Of a stretch of 64,000 nucleotides of DNA, positions 16,237 through 25,510 are shown piece by piece (position 1 is the stretch's first letter; the number at the start of each line of letters is the position of its first letter). A program made the position numbers and the translations under genes. Origin of the DNA: Christiangramia bathymodioli (lineage in GTDB: Bacteria; Bacteroidota; Bacteroidia; Flavobacteriales; Flavobacteriaceae); contig SRSL01000001.1 in the NCBI GenBank assembly GCA_009735695.1, positions 1,054,048 to 1,118,047 of the forward strand, in the 5' to 3' direction. The notes under the pieces are model-generated. The model made no database searches. It saw only the letters and a list, made by a program, of their open reading frames with translations, and had not been told where the DNA came from.

Positions 16237-17850
16237 CTATTTTCTGATCGAAATATTTCTGAATTCGCTCTGATTACCTAACCGGTCAACAGCGGTAATT
16301 CCTATCTCCTGCAGTTTTCGTTTTTTGTCTCCTACGATATACTGCATTTCAAAATTTCGTTTGTCACCGCCGAAGATCCTGTAATCCCAGTTTCCGCCTT
16401 CATAGCGAAAATACAGGACCCATTTATCAGCTTTTTCAGCATATTCAGGGTAAGTCCAGTTAATTCCAATTCGTTCGCCTCTAATCTCTGTTGAAACATC
16501 TGGCGTAGCAGGTGGTTCGTCATCCAGCCACGGACTGGCGGGTACCAGACCTGGTTTTTTATACGGACCTTCTTTTATAGCAGTTGCTAAGGAATCGTGC
16601 TGCACTAGCGGACCGATGCTCCAGTGAACCGTTCCCGGACTTTCAGGAAGCATCCCGCGGGTGATCATGATCTGGTTAATGGTCTCATCCACATTTTTTG
16701 AATCGCCGCCAAGCCCCACATTTATTCCAGGCCATAAGTGTCTTCCCATGGTATTTTCACTTTCCCACCAGCCCAGAAGTTCCGGAAAACTTTGTCCATA
16801 CTGGTTGATCTTCCAGTAAAGCTGCGGAGTGAAATAATCTATCCAACCTTCGTTAAGCCACAGTTTGGCGTCGGCATAGAGTTTTTCGTATTGATTATAA
16901 CCGGTAACCGATTGCGGATAGCCTGGTTTCCATATTCCAAAGGGGCTTAACCCGAATTTGACATAAGGCTTTTCAGCTTTGATTTCAGAATAAATACGCT
17001 GGATAAAACGGTTTACCTGCTCCCTTCTCCAGTCTGGTCGGGTTAAGTCCCCACCACTACTTACATAGGCATCCCAGGTGGCAGAATCTGGAAAATCCTT
17101 ACCATTATTGTAGGAATCATAGGGATAGAAGTAATCGTCAAAATGAACCCCATCAATATCATATCTCTTCACAATGTCCATAACCACGGCCGCCGAATGA
17201 TCCTGGGTTTCCTGTCTTGCTGGGTCCAGCCACCACATCCCGTTGTCCAGCTTTACTGCCAGACCAGGCTTTTGTTTGATCACAGAAGCTTCAGTGATCT
17301 CCCTGCCTGTGGTGTGATGTGCGCGATATGGATTCAGCCATACATGCAGTTCGAGTCCACGCTCATGAGCCGCCTCTATCCAGAATTTCAAAGGATCATA
17401 ATACGGGTTAGGGGCCTGTCCTTGCTTCCCGGTAAGAAAATATGACCAGGGTTCAAGCTCGCTGTCGTAAAGCGCATCGGCCTGTGGACGCACCTGGAAG
17501 ATCACGGCATTGTAATGATGATCTTTCAGAAAATCCAGCAATTTAAGGGCTTCCTGTTGCTGCTGCGAAGTGGATAATCCCGCTTTGCTGGGCCAGTTGA
17601 TATTCGCCACAGTGGCCACCCAGGCCGCCCGGAATTCATAAATATCAAGAGGCGGTGGGGTTATGAAAGGTCGTTCTTCTTTTTCTTCGGCTTTTTCAGG
17701 AACTTCTTCTAATTCAGGAGCCACTGGCTCTTCTGGAAGACTCTCTTTTTCCTCAACAGGTTGCGGTGATGGCTGAGTTGTTTGCTTGCTTCCGCCGCAA
17801 GCATACAGGAATACCAAGGCCAATACTAAAATTGCTTTCTGCATGTTCAT
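16237..17850 (-). CDS. GHL10-family (DUF187) glycosidase lipoprotein, DigH/YngK-like
   Basis: A 537-residue lipoprotein (lipobox LYACG, Cys18) with a Pro/Glu-rich linker (about 25-65). A GHL10 TIM-barrel follows (about 70-390) with EFRAAWVATVANINWPS, VIFQVRPQADALY, LHVWLNPYRAHH, GVHFDDYFYPYD (likely acidic catalytic residues) and GLSPFGIWKPGYP. The C-terminal part resembles a fibronectin-III-like domain. E. coli DigH of this family cuts peptide-free (denuded) peptidoglycan glycans, which fits with an amidase in the same locus. It starts a four-gene minus-strand operon after the SusCD terminator. Confidence 0.88.
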   Translation of the reverse strand: MNMQKAILVLALVFLYACGGSKQTTQPSPQPVEEKESLPEEPVAPELEEVPEKAEEKEERPFITPPPLDIYEFRAAWVATVANINWPSKAGLSTSQQQQEALKLLDFLKDHHYNAVIFQVRPQADALYDSELEPWSYFLTGKQGQAPNPYYDPLKFWIEAAHERGLELHVWLNPYRAHHTTGREITEASVIKQKPGLAVKLDNGMWWLDPARQETQDHSAAVVMDIVKRYDIDGVHFDDYFYPYDSYNNGKDFPDSATWDAYVSSGGDLTRPDWRREQVNRFIQRIYSEIKAEKPYVKFGLSPFGIWKPGYPQSVTGYNQYEKLYADAKLWLNEGWIDYFTPQLYWKINQYGQSFPELLGWWESENTMGRHLWPGINVGLGGDSKNVDETINQIMITRGMLPESPGTVHWSIGPLVQHDSLATAIKEGPYKKPGLVPASPWLDDEPPATPDVSTEIRGERIGINWTYPEYAEKADKWVLYFRYEGGNWDYRIFGGDKRNFEMQYIVGDKKRKLQEIGITAVDRLGNQSEFRNISIRK

Positions 17851-17866
17851 TTTTTAAAACTATTGT

Positions 17867-17908
17867 AAAAAAGTAAGTCCTTCAAGGGAAATACCCAAGA
17901 AGGACTTA
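17867..17908 (-). terminator. Terminator downstream of susCD
   Basis: A 10-bp stem (17874-17883 with 17899-17908) encloses a small inner GGG/CCC hairpin. On the minus strand it is followed after two bases by six T (17867-17872). It separates SusD from the GHL10 operon. Confidence 0.8.
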
Positions 17909-17927
17909 ACTAATTCAAATTTACCTA

Positions 17928-19637
17928 TTACCATCCAGGATTTTGTTCAAGCTGTGCGCCGTTGTTGCTGTAAAGCGTTATCTGATCCAATGGAATTGGC
18001 TGCAGATAAACCCTTGGATCGTCGAAGGTCCTCAACGATTCAGCGGCTGAAGCAGGAATTATATATCCTTCATCTCCTTCAGTTAGTACCAGGTTCTCAA
18101 GATTCGCATCTGGATAGTCGGCTTTTACGATCCATGCTCCTCTATTGATATCCGGATATTCTATCATATCGGTATATTCTAATTTTCTCCATCTTCTCAG
18201 ATCTTCCAGTCTGAAGCCTTCCATCATTAACTCGGTTCTGCGCTCTCTTCTTATTTCCCAGATAAGAGCCGAAACATCTGGATCTCTTGCCGGGTCATCG
18301 TAAGTCATTCCGTTAACGGCTGGCTGACCTCCCACTACTTCAAGAGCAGGCAGATCCACTCCAGGACGACTTCTCAACACGTTGATTGACTGATCCAAAT
18401 CTGCCTGGGTAAGCGCCGGACCTCCAACGGTGGCCAGTTCAGTAGCAGCTTCAGCATAATTTACCAGCACCTCACCATAGCGAATAATCGGTGCATCGGT
18501 TGGGTTCAAATTTGAACTTCCAATAGGATCATCCTTGATCTCTTCGTTCAGGAATTTATGAGTTGCATAACCAGTGGTCGAAAAATTGAAATCGATCCCA
18601 TTTATCCTCAATTCATCTGAAACAAAGGTTTCGTAAATCCTTCCGTCTCTGTTTGCCATTACATTTTCAATCCCCTTATCACCCTGATACACGGTAGAAA
18701 GAGCGATTGGAAGACCATCTGAGGCAAGGTAGCTCTCAATTGCATCTTTAGAAGGTCCAGTTTGAGGTTCCTTGTTATTGTAACTGTTCAAAGCGTGAGT
18801 CAATACCCCTTCTTCGTATTCTCTGAATAGAATCACTTCAGGATTTGAAGAAAGACTCAATGAATTGAACACCTCCCGGTAATTACCAAGTGAAAACTGA
18901 CCAGAATTGATCACTTCCTGTGCAGCCCATTTTGCGGCTTCGAGGTATTCTCTGGCTTTCTCGGTATTATTCTCATGGTATTTCTGCCAGGTTCCTTCAA
19001 AAAGGAAAACCCTGGACATATACGCCAATACGACACTACGGTCTACTTCCTGACCTTCGTTAGAAACATCTTCACGAACGTTGGCAGCGGCGAACTCGAA
19101 ATCTTCCAGTACTTTATCCATAACGAAAGTACGATCATCCCTGCTTTTGTATAGCATTTCGTTATCGTCTTCTTCCAGTTCCTGATCGTAATATGGCACA
19201 TCGCCAAAACTCTTCACCAGGTCATGATATTCCAGTCCTCTAAAGAATCTTCCCACTCCTGTCCAGTGGTCTATTGCCTCCTGCTCCATAGGAACGGTAG
19301 CTACACGATCTATAAAAATGTTGGCCTTTCTCACCCAGGCAAACGTCCATCCTCCTCCCGAGGTTGGTACCTGTTGAGTAAATCGTGGCGGGTTGGTAGG
19401 TGCAAAATCATCATTAAGCGCCTGCCCTGAGAAATAGTCACCCCATGAAAAACTTTCACCATATCCCACAAAATAATCCTGGTAAAATCCGTAAGAAAAG
19501 GTTCTTACGTTGGCTTCACTGCTCCAGAAGGTTTCATCTGTTAACTGGTCCTTTGGCGGGACCTCGAGGAAATCCTTCTCACAACCGAATATTGCGAAAG
19601 CAATAAGTATATAAATTGGTAATCTACGTATGTTCAT
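17928..19637 (-). CDS. susD: SusD/RagB-family glycan-binding outer-membrane lipoprotein
   Basis: A 569-residue surface lipoprotein with lipobox IFGC (Cys19) and the usual start of the mature protein, EKDFLEVPPKDQLTDETFW. TPR-like helices and the C-terminal SusD pattern (IWEIRRERRTELMMEGFRLE, LRRW) are present, and the ending LEQNPGW is typical. SusD proteins cap a SusC transporter and hold the ligand. It follows susC by 12 bp. The ligand is inferred to be a peptidoglycan fragment or GlcNAc-containing oligosaccharide from the gene context. Confidence 0.93.
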   Translation of the reverse strand: MNIRRLPIYILIAFAIFGCEKDFLEVPPKDQLTDETFWSSEANVRTFSYGFYQDYFVGYGESFSWGDYFSGQALNDDFAPTNPPRFTQQVPTSGGGWTFAWVRKANIFIDRVATVPMEQEAIDHWTGVGRFFRGLEYHDLVKSFGDVPYYDQELEEDDNEMLYKSRDDRTFVMDKVLEDFEFAAANVREDVSNEGQEVDRSVVLAYMSRVFLFEGTWQKYHENNTEKAREYLEAAKWAAQEVINSGQFSLGNYREVFNSLSLSSNPEVILFREYEEGVLTHALNSYNNKEPQTGPSKDAIESYLASDGLPIALSTVYQGDKGIENVMANRDGRIYETFVSDELRINGIDFNFSTTGYATHKFLNEEIKDDPIGSSNLNPTDAPIIRYGEVLVNYAEAATELATVGGPALTQADLDQSINVLRSRPGVDLPALEVVGGQPAVNGMTYDDPARDPDVSALIWEIRRERRTELMMEGFRLEDLRRWRKLEYTDMIEYPDINRGAWIVKADYPDANLENLVLTEGDEGYIIPASAAESLRTFDDPRVYLQPIPLDQITLYSNNGAQLEQNPGW

Positions 19638-19649
19638 TGCTTCTGAATT

Positions 19650-22600
19650 TTATAAAGTTAATTGTAATCCTAACGAAAATGTTCTTCTGAATGGATACAC
19701 CCTTCCGAAGGTATTCGTGTCATTAAGTCCTGCATTGGTATAATCGATCTCAGGGTCGATTGGGAAATCGGTATTTGTAAATTCAAATACATTTTCCCCA
19801 CTAAAATAAACTCTAAACCGGTCGATATTTACTTTTTCGATCAGGTTTTTTGGGATAGAATATCCAAAAGTCAGGTTCTTCATTCTCAGGTAAGACATGT
19901 CCAGAAGGTATCTCGACTGAGGCAGGAAGTTCATCGCGTTGTTCGAGTTCTGCTGGTCGTTTGGTCGTGGGTAGAACGCATCTGGATTGTCTGGCGTCCA
20001 GTAATCCAGCTGGTGCTCATACCAGCCTTCGGCATATCGATAACCAGGAATAAATACGGGTCCATTTGCCCACATGTCTCGCTTACCAACACCCTGCATA
20101 AAGATGCTCAGGTCAAATCCAAGCCAGTTTGCTCCAAGTGTGAATCCATACTGGTATCTTGGAGTAGAGTTTCCAATAACTTTTCTATCTCCTGGATTAT
20201 CAACTGTATTATCTCCAAAGTCAATCACTCCATCACCATTAAGGTCTTTGTACTTTACATCACCAGGCCCATAGTTGAACCAGCCATTGGTTTCAAAAAT
20301 ATCCTGATTCGCAACCCCATCGGCATAAGAACCATCAGCATTGAAATCATCTTCTGTGAACAGGCGATCGGTTTCATAACCCCAGATCTCTCCAAGGTAC
20401 ATGCCTTCATAGTAAGTTCCGTTAATTGCAGCAATAGGATTTGGAATACCCCTGGTTGCATTGGCAAATTTGGTAACTTTTTCCCTGTAATCTGAAACAT
20501 AGGCAGTAGCATTCAGGTTGAAGCCATTGCTGAATTCATGATTATAATCTAAAGCAAGTTCCCAACCTTTAGTTTGCAATTCTCCATAGTTTCTTCGGGT
20601 TGCCGAAGTACCAAAAGTACTTGGGAGAGTTATACCTGCACTGTGCATGTCTGAAACGGTTCTTTCATACCAGTCGAAGGTAAGTCCCAGTTTATTATCG
20701 AAGAATCTCGCGTCAAGACCAAGGTCAAGGGTGGTAACGGTTTCCCAGGTAAGTGAGCTTGGAAGCGCTCCGGGCGTACCTACGGTTACCTGCTCCTGCC
20801 CGTTTATCAACCAGTCTGATCCATAAGAAGGCATGATTCGGTAAATATTGCCAATACTGGCATCCTGGTTTCCTACAGAACCGTAGGAAGCTCTAAGTTT
20901 CAGGAATGAAAGTACATCTGAATCATCCAAAAAGTCTTCCTGAGTTACTATATAACCAACAGAAGCCGATGGGAAGAATGCCCATTTTTCTTCTGGAGAA
21001 AGCCTGGACGCTCCATCGTATCTTCCGTTAAGTTCCAAGAGGAACTTATCTTTATAAGAATAGTTGATTCGACCAAAGGCTCCAAGAGTGGTCCAGCGAT
21101 CTCTGTCCCCTCCTACGAACTGATCCCCGGTTGCAAGTGATAATTCTCCCTGATCGGGATTAAGCAACTGGCGGCGTTGTGAATAATGGAACCAGTACTC
21201 ATATTCTTCCAGGTCACCTCCAACAGTGAATTTTAAACCGTGATCTCCAAATTCATCTTCATAAACTCCAAAGACCTTAGCTGTATTTCTTCGACTCCAG
21301 TTAGAATTGTACTGAGCTCTATCATAAGCAGCACTGCTGTAAGGCACGTATGAGAAGTCAGCTCCCTGTGCCCAGAAGTTATAAGCATAAAGGGTTCCAC
21401 CGGTTTGGTGCTCATGGCCCTCTACCCTGTCATGCGTATAATCGAAGTTAATGGTAAGTTCATCAAGCGGAGTAAGTGTTGCTCCAAGGTTGGCACGAGA
21501 CAACGAATTGGTGATCTCGTTCATTTTTGCCTGCTCTACTTCAGTAATATGGCTACGGAAAGGTTTTCCGTCGAGGGTTCCATAAGGATAGAAAGCCGGC
21601 CATCTTGTTACATAATACCAGGCATCATAAGTAGCTGAACCAAATTTGAAAGGCTCTGTCTTTAGACTATTACTATGTAATATTTTAGCTCTAGCCTCGA
21701 ACCAGTCTGTTACTTTTGTAGAAAGTGACAGGTTCAGGTTATATCTTTCAAATTCATCAGGATTGGTTTTATAAACCCCGCCCTGGTTAAGATAACCAAG
21801 ACCTAAATAATAATTCGTGTTTTCTGATCCACCGCTTACCGAAAGGTCGTGCTTTTGTTGAGGAGCCCAGTCTTTGATAAAAAGTTCTCGCGGATCCCAG
21901 GAACGATAGAAGAACAATCTTCCGTCACGAATTTCAAAATCTCTTCCTTCAACCATTTCCATTCCAAGATCCTGGCCTCCATATAATTCTTCCCATTCGC
22001 GCATTCTTTCAATGGCGGTCTGGTCAAGGTACATTCCCAATACTCCGTAAGCATCCAGAGAAGGGATTCTTCGGTTTACGGCAGCGAAAGACATTTCAGC
22101 ACCTTCAGCAGCCGGAGCGATCTTAGGCAAAACAGTAGGTGTTGCCCATGAGAAGTTATTCGAGTAAGTTACGCTAGGCAATTGATTTTTTCTACCACCC
22201 TTTGTGGTGATTAAGATAACCCCCCATGCAGCACGTGCTCCATAAATAGAAGTCGAAGCAGCATCCTTAAGAACCGAAATACTTTCGATATCTTCCGGGT
22301 TAAGAGTTTGCAGATCGGTAATCTCAACGTTATCTACCAGGATAAGCGGCTGTGAACCACCTCCTGCACCTAAAGAACCAACGCTTCCACGAAGGCTGAT
22401 CGTAGGATTTTCACCAATTTGTCCTGAAGGAGCGGTGATGGTTAATCCAGGGCTGGTTCCCTGAAGACCACGTGCCACATCGGTAATTGGTCTAGATTCC
22501 AGAATTTCGGTATCGATAGTTGCTACCGCTCCGGTAAGGTTTCTTCTTTTCTGGTTACCATAACCTACTACAACCACCTCATCCAGACTTTGAGCGTCTT

Positions 22601-22892
22601 CCTGAAGGGTTATGTTGAACTGGGTCTGGTTACCAATCGTAATGGTTTGAGTTTTAAAACCCAGTGACGAAAATTCGATAGTGGTATTTTCATCATCTGG
22701 AACACTAATCGTAAAGTGCCCGTCAAAATCTGTGATGGTTCCATTCGAGGTATTCTGTACAATTACATTCACTCCTGGCAGGGGAACACCATTTTGATCG
22801 AATACATCTCCTGAAATTTCCCGTTCCTGAGCCCAACCGCTCAGGGGAATAAGAAATATCAGAAATGAAATTACTTTTAGGGTTTTTTTCAT
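19650..22892 (-). CDS. susC: SusC/RagA-family TonB-linked outer-membrane transporter
   Basis: A 1080-residue protein: signal peptide (about 1-21), a carboxypeptidase-regulatory-like domain (about 24-95), the TonB-box/plug start VVVVGYGNQKRRNLTGAVATI, the SusC plug motif SISVLKDAASTSIYGARAAWGVILI, and a 22-strand-type barrel ending in an aromatic-rich C-terminus (FRRTFSLGLQLTL). No FecR-sensing STN domain is seen, so it is not expected to signal to an anti-sigma factor. It is the first gene of the susCD unit, with 174 bp between it and murQ that hold a candidate operator. Confidence 0.95.
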   Translation of the reverse strand: MKKTLKVISFLIFLIPLSGWAQEREISGDVFDQNGVPLPGVNVIVQNTSNGTITDFDGHFTISVPDDENTTIEFSSLGFKTQTITIGNQTQFNITLQEDAQSLDEVVVVGYGNQKRRNLTGAVATIDTEILESRPITDVARGLQGTSPGLTITAPSGQIGENPTISLRGSVGSLGAGGGSQPLILVDNVEITDLQTLNPEDIESISVLKDAASTSIYGARAAWGVILITTKGGRKNQLPSVTYSNNFSWATPTVLPKIAPAAEGAEMSFAAVNRRIPSLDAYGVLGMYLDQTAIERMREWEELYGGQDLGMEMVEGRDFEIRDGRLFFYRSWDPRELFIKDWAPQQKHDLSVSGGSENTNYYLGLGYLNQGGVYKTNPDEFERYNLNLSLSTKVTDWFEARAKILHSNSLKTEPFKFGSATYDAWYYVTRWPAFYPYGTLDGKPFRSHITEVEQAKMNEITNSLSRANLGATLTPLDELTINFDYTHDRVEGHEHQTGGTLYAYNFWAQGADFSYVPYSSAAYDRAQYNSNWSRRNTAKVFGVYEDEFGDHGLKFTVGGDLEEYEYWFHYSQRRQLLNPDQGELSLATGDQFVGGDRDRWTTLGAFGRINYSYKDKFLLELNGRYDGASRLSPEEKWAFFPSASVGYIVTQEDFLDDSDVLSFLKLRASYGSVGNQDASIGNIYRIMPSYGSDWLINGQEQVTVGTPGALPSSLTWETVTTLDLGLDARFFDNKLGLTFDWYERTVSDMHSAGITLPSTFGTSATRRNYGELQTKGWELALDYNHEFSNGFNLNATAYVSDYREKVTKFANATRGIPNPIAAINGTYYEGMYLGEIWGYETDRLFTEDDFNADGSYADGVANQDIFETNGWFNYGPGDVKYKDLNGDGVIDFGDNTVDNPGDRKVIGNSTPRYQYGFTLGANWLGFDLSIFMQGVGKRDMWANGPVFIPGYRYAEGWYEHQLDYWTPDNPDAFYPRPNDQQNSNNAMNFLPQSRYLLDMSYLRMKNLTFGYSIPKNLIEKVNIDRFRVYFSGENVFEFTNTDFPIDPEIDYTNAGLNDTNTFGRVYPFRRTFSLGLQLTL

Positions 22893-23018
22893 AATTAAAA
22901 TCTGATTAATTGGATTGTTAGGTAAAAGGGTCTAAATAATTATAAAATTTATGTTATAAATATATAATTATCTTAAATAATGTAAAATTATTTCGCCTTT
23001 TTTAAATAAAATAATCAG

Positions 23019-23029
23019 ACTTAATAAAA
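23019..23029 (-). promoter_or_regulatory. Candidate operator upstream of susC, related to the shared 20-bp sequence
   Basis: On the minus strand this reads TTTTATTAAGT, close to TTTTTAGTTAAGT of the two exact 20-bp copies. It lies 127 bp upstream of the susC ATG. In an AT-rich spacer the match is weak, so this is only a candidate. Confidence 0.3.
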
Positions 23030-23066
23030 TTTTTTGAAGAAGTAATTTTGAAAATCAGCTAATTAC

Positions 23067-23885
23067 CTAGTTTTCTTTGTAGTAGTCGATGGCTTTTCGA
23101 ACACTGCCATGCTCTTTTAGAAGTTTTCTTGCCTCATTTTCGGGAATATGGAGCTCTTCCATGATCATTCTGGTGCCTCTTCCAACCAGTTTGATGTTAG
23201 AAAGCTGCATATCTACCATCTTATTTCCCTTAACGCGGCCTAATTTGATCATGACCGAAGTAGAGATCATGTTCAATACCATTTTTTGAGCCGTACCGGC
23301 TTTCATTCGCGTGCTGCCGGTGACGAATTCGGGGCCGGTCACCACTTCGATAGGATATTCTGAAGCTTCTGCGAGCGGACTTCCCGAACTACAGGTAATA
23401 CAACCGGTGGCAATTCCCTTTTCCCGGCAATCTTTTATCCCCCCAATTACATATGGAGTAGTGCCTGATGCAGCGATACCTATTACTACATCATTTTTTG
23501 AAATATCATAGGCCTTGAGGTCTTTCCAGGCTTGCCGGGTATCGTCCTCGGCATTCTCAACCGCATTTCTTAAAGCTGTATCGCCCCCGGCAATAAGACC
23601 AATCACGATTCCCGGACTCACCCCGAATGTTGGAGGAATTTCTGAAGCATCCAGCACGCCAAGTCTACCGCTCGTGCCCGCCCCTATGTAAAACAGGCGT
23701 CCTCCAGCTTCGATCTTCGGCACAATTATATCTACCAGTTTTTCTATAGCCGGGATCTGCTTATTGATATTGGCGGCGACGCTTTGATCCTCCCTGTTAA
23801 TATTGCTTAGCAGTTCTAGGGTGTTCATCTTTTCCAGATGATCATAATTGGAAACTTTTTCGGTATCCGGGTTCTTTTTATTCAT
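23067..23885 (-). CDS. murQ: N-acetylmuramic acid 6-phosphate etherase
   Basis: A 272-residue SIS-domain protein with the MurQ signature FYIGAGTSGRLGVLDASEIP; Glu82 corresponds to the catalytic Glu83 of E. coli MurQ. A second conserved block is GPEFVTGSTRMKAGTAQKMV. MurQ splits MurNAc-6-P into GlcNAc-6-P and D-lactate in the cytoplasm. It is slightly shorter than the enterobacterial protein (about 300). It is the last gene of a tight five-gene operon (3 bp after the GH20 gene) and is the single best marker that this locus handles MurNAc. Confidence 0.96.
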   Translation of the reverse strand: MNKKNPDTEKVSNYDHLEKMNTLELLSNINREDQSVAANINKQIPAIEKLVDIIVPKIEAGGRLFYIGAGTSGRLGVLDASEIPPTFGVSPGIVIGLIAGGDTALRNAVENAEDDTRQAWKDLKAYDISKNDVVIGIAASGTTPYVIGGIKDCREKGIATGCITCSSGSPLAEASEYPIEVVTGPEFVTGSTRMKAGTAQKMVLNMISTSVMIKLGRVKGNKMVDMQLSNIKLVGRGTRMIMEELHIPENEARKLLKEHGSVRKAIDYYKEN

Positions 23886-23888
23886 TAT

Positions 23889-25475
23889 TTAATTTGAAAG
23901 TTTTTCAGAGAATATTCCTTTTTCTCCAGTGCTATTCCATTTAACTTCAGGACTCCTGAAATATTTGATTTCAAGCTCATCCAGTCTCAGGCCATGTTCA
24001 GCCAACCTTTCGGTAAAATCCTGAAACTGCCTTTTTTCGGTACTGGTCCATGCGACTTCAGCAACCGCGATGCTCCGTGGCCAGAGCCTGTCATCTGCAC
24101 GATCGTCACTGATCACCAGCTCGCTCCATACAGGCGCTTCGATACCTATTACCCGATCGTCAACCGGTTTATAACTATATACCTTTTCCAGGCTGATCCC
24201 GTCTGGATTACACCATTTATAGGTATTCTCCTGGTCCAGAACATTTCCATGATCCAGGTAGAAAAATTTACAGAAGGAATCGATAATTTTCTGATCCTCG
24301 GCAATATTTATTTCGCCAGTCCATCGCTGAACTATAAAGTTATCGCTAAGTTCTGCCTTGGCGCTTTCTTCCCAGCCTATAGGCGTTTTCCCGTATTTAC
24401 TTACTATGCCCGCAGCTTTTTCAATGAATTCTTCATATAGAGGGTCTTCGATCTCGTCCCCTCCTATATGTATCCATTTTCCGGTGGTAATATTCGCCAA
24501 TTCCTTGATAATATCATCTACAAAATCGTAGGTTTTCTCATCTTCCAGGCAAAGTCTTGTCCAGCCCACATTATAACCGTCATAGAGTTCTGGCGGAGTT
24601 GCACGTTTTGGTTCGATGTTCTTATTGTTTTCACAATTCAACTCGGGATACGAGGCAAGTGCGGCATATACATGGCCGGGCATATCGATTTCCGGGATGA
24701 TCACGATATTCCTTTCAGCGGCATATTTTTGAAGTTCCTTGTATTCCTCCTGGGTCAAATAGCCAGATCTCCCATTTTTTACAGCGCTCTTACCTCCTAT
24801 TTCGGTAAGTTTAGGATATTTTTTGAACTCGATCCTCCATCCCTGGTCATCGGTTAAATGCAGGTGCAAACGATTCATTTTATAAAGAGCCATCCGGTCT
24901 ATATGATCCTTGATATATTCCTTGGAAAGAAAACTACGGGCGATATCCAGCATGCTTCCTCTCCAGGAAAATGAAGGCTTATCGGTAATTTCCACATTCT
25001 TGAGCGCTATTTCAGTAAAAGTTGCTCCGCTTTCGATTCTTGCCGGAAAGAATTGGCGTAAGGTTTGAATTCCATAGAACATACCGGCTTCGGTAGCGCT
25101 CTTGATGTTGATACCAGATGAACTAATCTTTAACTGGTAACCTTCTTCTCCAAGTTGGTCCCTTAAGGCGGGATCTACCTGAAGCTGCCAGTTTCCGCAA
25201 TTTTCACCTTGTTTTAAGCTGACCGTCTTACCAGAAGCCTCCACTAATTTCTGAACCCATTTAGTAGAATTCTTCGCTGCCTGGTTAAAACAAATGCTAT
25301 TATTCTCAGGAAGCTGGTAAGTTCCCTCAGCCCATTTTACCTCCTGAGGCAAGGGAATGATGGCCGGTTTATCTTTTGAAGCCGAATCGTCTTCAGATTT
25401 TTGCATAGCTGAAACCGAAAAGCTCATGATCAAGGTCATTAGCAGGCAAACTGAAATTTGTGTGGATCTTTTCAT
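23889..25475 (-). CDS. GH20 beta-N-acetylhexosaminidase
   Basis: A 528-residue exported protein (signal peptide about 1-23). The GH20 N-terminal domain (about 37-165) precedes the catalytic barrel, with HLHLTDDQGWRIEFKKYP, IPEIDMPGHVYAALASYP and the catalytic pair in HIGGDE (Asp340, Glu341). These enzymes remove terminal beta-linked GlcNAc (or GalNAc) by substrate-assisted catalysis. In this operon it most likely trims GlcNAc from periplasmic disaccharides or chains. It lies 3 bp before murQ and 35 bp after the creatininase-like gene. Confidence 0.94.
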   Translation of the reverse strand: MKRSTQISVCLLMTLIMSFSVSAMQKSEDDSASKDKPAIIPLPQEVKWAEGTYQLPENNSICFNQAAKNSTKWVQKLVEASGKTVSLKQGENCGNWQLQVDPALRDQLGEEGYQLKISSSGINIKSATEAGMFYGIQTLRQFFPARIESGATFTEIALKNVEITDKPSFSWRGSMLDIARSFLSKEYIKDHIDRMALYKMNRLHLHLTDDQGWRIEFKKYPKLTEIGGKSAVKNGRSGYLTQEEYKELQKYAAERNIVIIPEIDMPGHVYAALASYPELNCENNKNIEPKRATPPELYDGYNVGWTRLCLEDEKTYDFVDDIIKELANITTGKWIHIGGDEIEDPLYEEFIEKAAGIVSKYGKTPIGWEESAKAELSDNFIVQRWTGEINIAEDQKIIDSFCKFFYLDHGNVLDQENTYKWCNPDGISLEKVYSYKPVDDRVIGIEAPVWSELVISDDRADDRLWPRSIAVAEVAWTSTEKRQFQDFTERLAEHGLRLDELEIKYFRSPEVKWNSTGEKGIFSEKLSN

Positions 25476-25510
25476 TTGTGAAAGTTTTGGAGATGAGACT
25501 GAACTAAAAA

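Noticed and set aside
22230-22239. CACGTG-centred sequence in susC as a third parS site
   Set aside because: Only the central bases match; the flanks lack the GTTCC/GGAAC arms. The same applies to CACGTG-type matches near 22474 and 35632.
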